NCBI GenBank assembly: GCA_031278965.1
Contig: JAITJJ010000043.1
Span: 1 to 11,795, forward strand
Source of the DNA: Deferribacteraceae bacterium
GTDB taxonomy: Bacteria > Chrysiogenota > Deferribacteres > Deferribacterales > JAISNW01
Direction: 5' to 3'
Length of the DNA stretch: 11,795 nt
The position numbers and the translations under genes were made by a program. Below, in pieces: positions 5,764 to 11,795 of the stretch (positions are counted from its first letter, which is position 1; the number at the start of each line of letters is the position of its first letter). The notes below the pieces were generated by a model, which saw only the letters and a list, made by a program, of their open reading frames with translations, was not told the origin of the DNA and searched no databases.

Positions 5764-7275
5764 TCATTGCATGGACGGGAGGGGCACGGAGGTTATCACA
5801 TATTTTAAGTCATCGTCAATAAACGTAATCCCGCCGCCCACCGAAAAACTGGAGAAGGCGCCGGAGAACATATCATCCCACCCTGCCTGAACAAAGAAGT
5901 TATCTAAAAAGTAATATTTTAGGTTTGCCTTCCCGTAAGTGCCGTAGTGGGTTCTGTAAAAGTCAGAAGCTTCAAAGGTAAGGTAGAGCTTCTGGGAATC
6001 AAACGGTTTAAAATCCGCCCCGAAACCAAGACGCGAATCAAAGAGCCCCCCGCGCAGAGTAAACATCCCTCCGTTAAACAGCATGGCATATTGCAGAGAG
6101 AATACAAGGGAGGATTCCCTTATCTCCTCCTTTTCCTCATAATAGGTGAAAGGCACGCCGGGGGTGCCGGAACCCGCTATGTAAGTTCTGGTATTTTTAA
6201 CCGTTCCCACAGGGTTGTTGCTTACCCCCGCCAGATAAAACTTGCGGTCGTTGGGTCTCAAACGGACGTCAAAGCGCCCGCGGTAGTCTCCGAAAGCGGT
6301 AAGGCTTTCAAAACCTGTCTCTATCTCAATCACAAGGTTGTTTGCCTTTGTAGTCATATCCGCCAGAGAGTTTATGGTGCCTTTCAGTTTATCTCTTGTT
6401 TCATTGTCCGCCAAGAGCATGCCCAGCGTGCCCTTCCCTTCATAGGCATCGGAGGTTATTTTGTTTAAATTATCTATAGTTACGGATGCTTTATCGGTTA
6501 GGTCGCGGATATTGGCTATACTCTGGGAGAGATTATCTTTTTCTCCGCTTAAAATCGCCTCAAGATCTTCTGAAAACTGTTTTAAGTTATCGGAGAGGGC
6601 GGCGAAGTTATCCACCATATCGCTTATCTCTTTGTCCTTATCCCCCAACGCCGCCTCAAGGGTATCTGTAACGGTTTTTACATTGGAGATAATATCATTT
6701 ATTGCCTCTTCATTTTTGTTTACTATGGAGTTTAAAGATTTTATCGTTTCATTCAAGTTTTTAATTATCTCACGGATGTTGCTTGATTCGGAGGTAAAAA
6801 GCTCGTTTAACGAATGCGTGAACTCGTTTACCTGATCTGCAATCTGATCAACTTTTTCCGTTATATCCTCCATAGATTGCGGCGCCCTATAGCGGGAGTA
6901 ATGCCCTCCCTGCTTCAGATATTCCGAAGAAACAGGCTCATTTTTGGGGAGGATAAGCTCTAAATATCGCTCCCCGATAAAACCGTCCTGACTGACCATA
7001 ACTATTATATTATCAGGGATAGCGGAGTATTCCGGCTTCAAAACCGCAAGAACCCTCACCCCGTTTTCAATGAGATCAACGGAGCTTACCGTTCCCACCT
7101 GCACGCCGATATATTTTACTTTGGATTTCGGCACAATCCCTCCGGCGTTGCCCAAGAGAAAACTCACCTCTATCCCTTGCTCCTTAAAGAAGTTAAAACT
7201 GTTTAAGACCACAGAGACGGCAAGAATTCCGATGATTGCCGCTAATACGAATATACCTACTTTAATCTCGCTCAA
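5764..7275 (-). CDS. mlaD: MlaD-type MCE protein with long helical linker and C-terminal beta-barrel-like domain
   Basis: This is the periplasmic lipid-conducting part of an Mla-type phospholipid transporter. It has an N-terminal TM anchor (about 5-26), one MCE domain (about 34-111, with GGIVPKSKVKYIGVQVGTV and DGFIGERYLEL), a polar helical coiled-coil-like stretch (about 135-320, with the recurrent MlaD motif GKGTLGMLLAD at 280-290), and a C-terminal region (about 328-495) of alternating aromatic/hydrophobic strands typical of an outer-membrane barrel. It has 503 residues against about 180 in E. coli MlaD. Long MlaD proteins of this kind in Veillonella anchor in the outer membrane and bridge the periplasm without MlaA or MlaC. 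It starts at TTG (7273-7275) with AAAGGAG six bases upstream, the best start. It lies downstream of mlaF and ends the operon. MCE identity is firm; the barrel is inferred from sequence pattern. Confidence 0.9.
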   Translation of the reverse strand: MSEIKVGIFVLAAIIGILAVSVVLNSFNFFKEQGIEVSFLLGNAGGIVPKSKVKYIGVQVGTVSSVDLIENGVRVLAVLKPEYSAIPDNIIVMVSQDGFIGERYLELILPKNEPVSSEYLKQGGHYSRYRAPQSMEDITEKVDQIADQVNEFTHSLNELFTSESSNIREIIKNLNETIKSLNSIVNKNEEAINDIISNVKTVTDTLEAALGDKDKEISDMVDNFAALSDNLKQFSEDLEAILSGEKDNLSQSIANIRDLTDKASVTIDNLNKITSDAYEGKGTLGMLLADNETRDKLKGTINSLADMTTKANNLVIEIETGFESLTAFGDYRGRFDVRLRPNDRKFYLAGVSNNPVGTVKNTRTYIAGSGTPGVPFTYYEEKEEIRESSLVFSLQYAMLFNGGMFTLRGGLFDSRLGFGADFKPFDSQKLYLTFEASDFYRTHYGTYGKANLKYYFLDNFFVQAGWDDMFSGAFSSFSVGGGITFIDDDLKYVITSVPLPSMQ

Positions 7276-7366
7276 ACAAAACTCCTTTAATAAACCGTAT
7301 TTTGCGTTTACTTCGCCGCAACAAAACTTTTATTGCAGGAGGGCGGGGAATCACCTTCCGGAGAGT

Positions 7367-8113
7367 TTAATACACGCTTATCGGTCCCTCCCAGGAACCG
7401 GAAAAAAACTGCCTGACTATCGGGTTTTCAGATGCCTGAAACTCCTTTGGCGTTCCCCTTGCCACCACCTCTCCTGCATATATCATAATAATATTATCCG
7501 CAACTTCAAGGGTTGTTTTAATATCGTGGGAGATTACAACAGATGTGGAATTTAATGTCCGCTGCATGCTCACTATAAGAGAGTCCACCACATCCGTCAT
7601 AATGGGGTCAAGCCCCGTGGTGGGCTCATCATAAAGCATGACCTCCGGATCTAAGGCTATCGCCCGTGCAAGCCCCACCCGTTTTTTCATCCCCCCGGAG
7701 AGTTCAGACGGATAAGCCATGTCAATATTTTTCAAGCCAACCTGCCTTAATTTATCGTGGACAATACGCGCTATCTCCGCCTCCGTCTTCTCCGTATGCT
7801 CCCGCAGCGGGAAAGCAACATTATCAAACACATTCATAGAATCAAAGAGAGCAGCATTCTGAAAGAGAAGCCCGACCCTCCGCCGCACACCTAAAAGCTC
7901 CGAATCGTCCATTGCACATATGTCTTGCCCGTCAAAGAGGATACTTCCCGTATCAGGCTTTATTAAGCCAATGATCTGCTTAATAAAAACGGATTTCCCC
8001 GTGCCGGACGGTCCGATAATAAAGGTAATTTTACCCCTTTCAATGTGCAAATCAATATCTTTATGCACCACGTTATCGCCGAACTTCTTGGTTGTATGAA
8101 TAAATTTAATCAT
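7367..8113 (-). CDS. mlaF: MlaF-type ABC transporter ATPase
   Basis: This cytoplasmic ATPase drives MlaE/MlaD phospholipid transport. The 248 residues have all ABC motifs: Walker A GPSGTGKS (34-41), Q-loop LFQN (83-86), signature LSGGMKKR (138-145), Walker B VMLYDEP (158-164) and H-loop His196. KKFGDNVVHKDIDLHIERGK at the start and ARAIALDPEVMLYDEPTTGLDP are typical of the MlaF branch. The ATG lies 6 nt after the stop of the restriction endonuclease gene, and its only ribosome-site candidate (AGG, spacing about 10) is inside that gene's last codons. Expression is thus tied to the restriction-modification cassette or its promoter. A 91-nt gap separates it from mlaD. Confidence 0.93.
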   Translation of the reverse strand: MIKFIHTTKKFGDNVVHKDIDLHIERGKITFIIGPSGTGKSVFIKQIIGLIKPDTGSILFDGQDICAMDDSELLGVRRRVGLLFQNAALFDSMNVFDNVAFPLREHTEKTEAEIARIVHDKLRQVGLKNIDMAYPSELSGGMKKRVGLARAIALDPEVMLYDEPTTGLDPIMTDVVDSLIVSMQRTLNSTSVVISHDIKTTLEVADNIIMIYAGEVVARGTPKEFQASENPIVRQFFSGSWEGPISVY

Positions 8114-8119
8114 AAAATT

Positions 8120-8896
8120 TTACCTGTTAAACCGTGCAAAATAATCATCTGTCTCTTGTTTTAATTCTATCCCCACCCGCTTAAAGCAATCAAGCAGATC
8201 GTTATACACGTTGCCGCAACCGAGAAAGTTCCAAAATTCTTCTGCTACTATGAGTTCTTTTGATAGATCAAGCATCCCAGCCATAGTCCTTCTTGCATAG
8301 GGTTCAGGTTCGTAGGGATTGTATGGGATTGCAATCTTGGAATATATATTTGCTTCCGGATTTTCTCCCAAACAGACCGCGGTCCATTCAAGCAATGTCC
8401 GCTTAAATCCTTCAAATTCTCCTTTATTAGGTTTTGCCGATTTTATATCAAAGAAGTATAAATCTCCGTTCTTAACTTTAAGATACAAATCAGCTTTTGT
8501 GGGCTTTATTCTTATCATTTTCCCCTGCTGCGCCACTTTGCGGATTGCCGCAATTTCATTATCTCGCGATGGGTGACGGATGGCGGCCTTTAGTTCTCTC
8601 ATAATGTTATCAATCAACGCCAACGCATCTCGGCTGATTTCTGCTCCCACAACTTTTTGCCTCTCTACAACTTCAAAATTTATTTGAGCTAAAGCAACAG
8701 CCACAGGTTCAAAAATTGCAGTGCCAAAGCTGGTATTGAGCGATTGAATAAAAGAGAATAGAGCCATTCTATCATTGCCAAGCAATCTTGTATGAAAAGG
8801 CATGACTTTTGATTCGGGTTTATAGTGCTGAAACTTATCCCGTAAACAAGATTTCAAGATATTTTCAATATTATATTTTTGTTGCTCATTTAGCAT
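8120..8896 (-). CDS. Type II restriction endonuclease, TdeIII-like
   Basis: This is the nuclease of a type II restriction-modification system, 258 residues. Sequence such as MPFHTRLLGNDRMALFSFIQSLNTSFGT (32-59) recalls the TdeIII family, whose prototype cuts GGNCC; the specificity here is not shown. A PD-(D/E)xK-type active site is visible: Asp136 in KPTKADLYLK, then Asp150-Ile-Lys152 in LYFFDIKSAKPN. The ATG at 8896 is preceded by AGGA at good spacing and overlaps the end of the methyltransferase gene by 11 nt, a sign of translational coupling. An upstream ATG at 8935 lies deeper in the methyltransferase and is less likely. Base composition is AT-richer than mlaE. Family assignment is from memory and needs a profile search; a nuclease role is well supported by motif and context. 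Confidence 0.75.
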   Translation of the reverse strand: MLNEQQKYNIENILKSCLRDKFQHYKPESKVMPFHTRLLGNDRMALFSFIQSLNTSFGTAIFEPVAVALAQINFEVVERQKVVGAEISRDALALIDNIMRELKAAIRHPSRDNEIAAIRKVAQQGKMIRIKPTKADLYLKVKNGDLYFFDIKSAKPNKGEFEGFKRTLLEWTAVCLGENPEANIYSKIAIPYNPYEPEPYARRTMAGMLDLSKELIVAEEFWNFLGCGNVYNDLLDCFKRVGIELKQETDDYFARFNR

Positions 8897-10454
8897 AATA
8901 ATTCCTGAGGTGAAATATTGTTTCGCTGTATTCACCTTTATCCTTTTCGGTTCTGTTTATCACGGGACGATTATATCGGTTCACTATTATCATGCCCGCT
9001 CTTTCTGAAATGATAGGATATAATCCATACTTGTCATTTGCAACCAAAAATATGTTAAAATCCGGCTTCATATATTTCTTGCAGTTATGCAGCACATCAG
9101 CAATCCCTTTTATATAAGCCTCTTTTGCTTCACGCCCCTGGCCTTTGCAAAGCGGGCCTATCTCACTTTCATCGTGCCGTGGAAAACCGAATAGATCATA
9201 GGCGTATGCGTGTTGTTCATGGTAGTCAATCATACCAACATACGGAGGACTTGAAAAAATACCGTCAATCTTGCGCCCTGAAAGCCATGGGACTTCCTGA
9301 AATATGTTAATTGTGCGGCTGTCTCCTGTCAAACAGAGTTGATTTGTGAGAGTGCTCACTTGCCCAAATTCTCTATAACGGGCGATGGTATCTTTGCTGT
9401 ATGTTGCCCACCATTTTGCAATAGTAAATATAGGTTTGCAAATCTTATAATGTTTAGTGCAGTAATAAGGGGTGTTCACAGGATCAATAAGCGTTGCCAG
9501 ATCGGAGTGCGTCGTGGCGCGGCAGGAACGCATGGTGCGGCTTAAAATAAGTTTCAGAATATCGTTTATTCCGCGATCTTTACTCTGTTTTATTAATTTC
9601 GCCGCAAACCTCAATTCAGAAATCACGTTCGGCAAAAACCATTTATTCATAAAAGTGCCGATATCTTCATTATGAAGGCGAATGTTATGCTTTTTTACCA
9701 ATTCTTCATATATCGGGATAAATTCAGCTTCTTTCTGTTTTGCAAACTCTTTTTCCCTTATGGCCTTCTGTTTAACTGCAATCTTATATTCATAGCTTGG
9801 AAAATACTCTAAGTTAAAAAGATTTAATTTTCCAAGCAATTCATTGTCAAAATCAAGTATCCTGCTTTTATAAACAAAGGAGGTTAAAGCATCGGTCATT
9901 CTTTTAATTTCCCTGCTTAAAATATTCAGATCAACTTTTGCGATTTTGCAATTTGATATGAGGGAATTAAAATGGGAAATATCAACCCCAACGGCATGCA
10001 TGCCAAGTTCATTCGCCTGTGCCAATGCCGTTCCGCTTCCGCAAAAAGGATCGAGTATTATATCGCCTTTACTAAAATAAACCTCTCTTTTTAATTCATC
10101 GGTATGCGAGTCTAAAAAGTATTCCGCTAACTGGGGAATAAACTTGCCTTTATAGGGGTGCAGGCGGTGTATATGCTTAGTGGTGTCCTTTTCCCGCAGA
10201 TTTGCAAAGGCAAGGATATCTTCAAACCCCTGTTTCCCGTTCCATTTTTCTGCCTGAGTCCTCTGCAAAGCATCATAGTATTCCTTCAATTCATCTATGT
10301 ATATACAGATAATGCCGTTATGAGTTGTCTTTTTTACCTGTGCGTATTGAACAAGATAGCTTATATTAGACGGTGAAACAGGTTTTTTCAGATAGTCCGC
10401 CGCCCATCTGCTCGCTTCGGGGATAGACATTAAAATGCGGTTTTCAAGGTTCAT
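8886..10454 (-). CDS. Site-specific DNA methyltransferase of the restriction-modification cassette
   Basis: This transfers methyl groups from S-adenosylmethionine to protect sites against the nuclease encoded just downstream. The 522 residues begin with an HTH-like segment (about 10-60, SIPEASRWAADYLKKPVSPS...). The HPYKGKFIPQ block (99-108) common in amino-methyltransferases follows, then motif I DPFCGSGT (135-142) with the acidic VGVDIS (155-160), and catalytic motif IV SSPPYVG (401-407). SPPY favours N4-cytosine over N6-adenine. About 260 residues between motifs I and IV probably hold the target-recognition domain. The frame reads up to a TTG at 10490, but the ATG at 10454 has AAAGGA seven bases upstream and gives the natural start. 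It lies 53 nt after the mlaE stop, with a promoter at 10510-10539. Confidence 0.88.
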   Translation of the reverse strand: MNLENRILMSIPEASRWAADYLKKPVSPSNISYLVQYAQVKKTTHNGIICIYIDELKEYYDALQRTQAEKWNGKQGFEDILAFANLREKDTTKHIHRLHPYKGKFIPQLAEYFLDSHTDELKREVYFSKGDIILDPFCGSGTALAQANELGMHAVGVDISHFNSLISNCKIAKVDLNILSREIKRMTDALTSFVYKSRILDFDNELLGKLNLFNLEYFPSYEYKIAVKQKAIREKEFAKQKEAEFIPIYEELVKKHNIRLHNEDIGTFMNKWFLPNVISELRFAAKLIKQSKDRGINDILKLILSRTMRSCRATTHSDLATLIDPVNTPYYCTKHYKICKPIFTIAKWWATYSKDTIARYREFGQVSTLTNQLCLTGDSRTINIFQEVPWLSGRKIDGIFSSPPYVGMIDYHEQHAYAYDLFGFPRHDESEIGPLCKGQGREAKEAYIKGIADVLHNCKKYMKPDFNIFLVANDKYGLYPIISERAGMIIVNRYNRPVINRTEKDKGEYSETIFHLRNYYAK

Positions 10455-10474
10455 TTCCATTTCCTTTAGAAAAG

Positions 10475-10486
10475 GCGGTCTTCCGC
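10475..10486 (-). other. Small GC hairpin with U-tract in the methyltransferase leader
   Basis: On the minus strand GCGG-AAGA-CCGC is followed by CTTTTCT, just before the methyltransferase ribosome site. The stem is only 4 bp, so at best it is a weak attenuator or a transcript-processing structure between mlaE and the restriction-modification genes. Confidence 0.25.
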
Positions 10487-10507
10487 ACAATCCTTATTGA
10501 GGGGGTA

Positions 10508-11278
10508 TCAGTATAGCATTACCGTCAATATCATATCAAAAAATATAATCATAATGCAAGAGAGAGCTACCGCCTCCGTAGTAGCAACGCCCACCCCCAT
10601 AGCGCCGCCGGAAGCGTTGTATCCCTTAGTGCAGCCGATAATGGTCAAAAGGATTCCAAACACCAGAGCTTTTATCCCCCCGTCAGCAAAATCCGACATT
10701 TTAAGGAAGCGCACCATATTCTCATAATACAGGTGGGAGTTAATCCCAAGCACATTCACGCCGACAAAATACCCACCAGCCATCCCGCTTATGGTGGCGG
10801 CAAAGCTCAATATAGGGGTGACTATCATCCCCGCCAAGACCCTCGGCACCACAAGATATTGGATCGGATTTACCGCTTGAGCAAAGAGGGCGTCTATCTG
10901 CTCCGTCACCCTCATAGTGCCAAGTTCCGCCGCTATGGCGGAGCTGCAGCGGGCGGCAATCATAATACTTGAAAGAACGGGTCCAAGCTCCCGCGCCATA
11001 GCAAGGGCGACTACCATCCCCGTCATCGCCTCCATTCCGAACACATAAAACCCTTTGTAAGCCTGATACTGGAAGACTATGCCAGTGAATAGCCCGACTA
11101 GAAGCACCACCATAAGCGATGATACCCCGATGAACTCCATCTGTTTAATAATGAGCTTAAAGCGGAACGGGGGGCGCACTGCCAAGCGGAAAGTGCTTGC
11201 CAGCATTATTGAAATCAAGCCGAAATTTCTGATAATGCTAAGCCCGATACTTCCGAAAAACGCCAATATGCCCCTCAT
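10508..11278 (-). CDS. mlaE: MlaE-type ABC transporter permease
   Basis: This is the inner-membrane permease of the Mla phospholipid transporter, 256 residues, normal for the family. It has an amphipathic N-terminal helix, then five or so hydrophobic helices. The family hallmark MARELGPVLSSIMIAARCSSAIAAELGTMRVTEQIDAL is present with its cytosolic EQ-x-DAL coupling segment that contacts MlaF, followed by PRVLAGMIVTPIL and a C-terminal GCTKGYNASGGAMGVG...TTEAV block. The ATG lies 4 nt after the alr stop, with GAGG in the end of alr as a distant ribosome site, so the two are co-transcribed. The expected partner mlaF is not next but 2.4 kb downstream, after the restriction-modification genes. Confidence 0.93.
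   Translation of the reverse strand: MRGILAFFGSIGLSIIRNFGLISIMLASTFRLAVRPPFRFKLIIKQMEFIGVSSLMVVLLVGLFTGIVFQYQAYKGFYVFGMEAMTGMVVALAMARELGPVLSSIMIAARCSSAIAAELGTMRVTEQIDALFAQAVNPIQYLVVPRVLAGMIVTPILSFAATISGMAGGYFVGVNVLGINSHLYYENMVRFLKMSDFADGGIKALVFGILLTIIGCTKGYNASGGAMGVGVATTEAVALSCIMIIFFDMILTVMLY
10510..10539 (-). promoter_or_regulatory. Extended -10 promoter in the last codons of mlaE
   Basis: On the minus strand TTGATA (10534-10539) and TATACT (10510-10515) are 18 nt apart, with TGC directly before the -10. The start would fall near 10503, right after the mlaE stop, with a leader of about 50 nt to the methyltransferase ATG. It could drive the restriction-modification genes and, by read-through, mlaF and mlaD. 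Confidence 0.55.
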
Positions 11279-11282
11279 AAGA

Positions 11283-11795
11283 TTATGTTACCTCATATAC
11301 TCTTGGTACGCGGTCGGAGATTCCGCAAAGAATCTCATATTCAATGGTGTTTGCAAGCCCCGCAAGCTCCCCCGCGGGGACATGCTCCCCCAAAATCTCC
11401 ACCGACCGACCGACAGCGCTTTCGCCAAAACAGGAAACATCCACTATGGTCATATCCATACATATCCTTCCGATAACCGGAAGATATTCACCGTCCGCAT
11501 ACATGCGGGCGGTATCGGAAAATTCCCTGCGGTATCCGTCCGCATAGCCGATGGGCACCACTCCGCCCCACACCTCTTTTTCCGCAATATACTTCCTATT
11601 ATAACTGACGGAATCGCCCTTTTTATATTTTGCTGTGTGGACTATTTTAGATAAAATCGTCATGGCGGGCTTAATCCCTTTTATATTCGCCCCGCTCACA
11701 TACCCGTATAAAAAAAGTCCGGGGCGTGTAAATTCATAGGTGTTTTTATATTTTGCAATGGCGGAGGAGTTATAAAGGCTGGCGCTACGGATGCG
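11283..11795 (-). CDS. alr: Alanine racemase, C-terminal part (N-terminus beyond window edge)
   Basis: This PLP enzyme interconverts L- and D-alanine for peptidoglycan synthesis in the cytoplasm. The reading frame is open to the window edge and 170 residues are visible. The first 32 (RIRSASLYNSSAIAKY...TRPGLFLYG) match the end of the barrel domain with its RPG-x-x-LYG motif. The C-terminal beta domain follows, with IGYADGYRREF (the second catalytic Tyr lies in this block) and GRICMDMTIVDVS (the conserved MD in the substrate-gate region). A GTG within the frame at 11699 is internal, not a start. The PLP lysine region lies outside the window. It is the first visible gene of an operon leading into mlaE. 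Confidence 0.93.
   Translation of the reverse strand, partial: RIRSASLYNSSAIAKYKNTYEFTRPGLFLYGYVSGANIKGIKPAMTILSKIVHTAKYKKGDSVSYNRKYIAEKEVWGGVVPIGYADGYRREFSDTARMYADGEYLPVIGRICMDMTIVDVSCFGESAVGRSVEILGEHVPAGELAGLANTIEYEILCGISDRVPRVYEVT

Noticed and set aside
5947..6468. 173-codon open frame on the plus strand opposite mlaD
   Set aside because: It is a shadow of the mlaD frame; the product is basic, low in recognisable motifs and has no ribosome site or promoter.
8897..8935. Endonuclease start at ATG 8935
   Set aside because: It would overlap the methyltransferase by 50 nt; the ATG at 8896 has AGGA at good spacing and the usual short overlap.
10455..10490. Methyltransferase start at TTG 10490
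   Set aside because: The ATG at 10454 has a well-spaced AAAGGA and begins a natural protein; the extra 12 residues include the leader hairpin region.

Overview
The window looks like part of the chromosome of an anaerobic, respiring, Gram-negative-type (two-membrane) bacterium of moderate GC. It holds a periplasmic multiheme cytochrome with a flavoprotein partner, and a minimal MlaE/F/D lipid-transport set whose MlaD seems to carry its own outer-membrane barrel. A Deferribacterota-like or other deeply branching diderm host would fit, but no marker gene settles this.

Left edge (1-918, minus): an IS5-family (IS5-subgroup) transposase that runs off the window and has a frameshift after about 34 codons. 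Next comes a 12-TM MFS transporter (1040-2221, minus). Divergent from it is a secreted FAD-binding flavoprotein of the flavocytochrome c/fumarate reductase type (2388-3914, plus). A strong hairpin separates it from a convergent Crp/Fnr-type regulator (3952-4689, minus). Divergent from the regulator is a small secreted tetraheme cytochrome c (4809-5174, plus) that resembles the N-terminal heme domain of one-piece flavocytochromes c. The flavoprotein and cytochrome are therefore probably the two halves of one periplasmic terminal reductase, with a candidate regulator encoded between them. The MFS and regulator promoters carry a nearly identical 14-bp box at the spacing expected of a class II Crp/Fnr activator.

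Middle: a periplasmic OB-fold (BOF/YgiW-type) protein (5264-5608, minus) with a good sigma70 promoter.

Right half (5764-11795, all minus): an operon transcribed as alr, mlaE, [DNA methyltransferase, restriction endonuclease], mlaF, mlaD. MlaE (permease) and MlaF (ATPase) form the inner-membrane ABC unit. MlaD has a TM anchor, one MCE domain, a long helical stretch and a C-terminal beta-rich domain like an outer-membrane barrel, which suggests a self-contained bridge across the periplasm. A complete, more AT-rich type II restriction-modification cassette (TdeIII-like nuclease, probable N4-cytosine or N6-adenine methyltransferase) sits exactly between mlaE and mlaF, with an extended -10 promoter in the last codons of mlaE. 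The C-terminal part of alanine racemase is at the right edge.

No tRNA, rRNA, CRISPR array or riboswitch was recognised. No gene-free stretch exceeds 300 bases.
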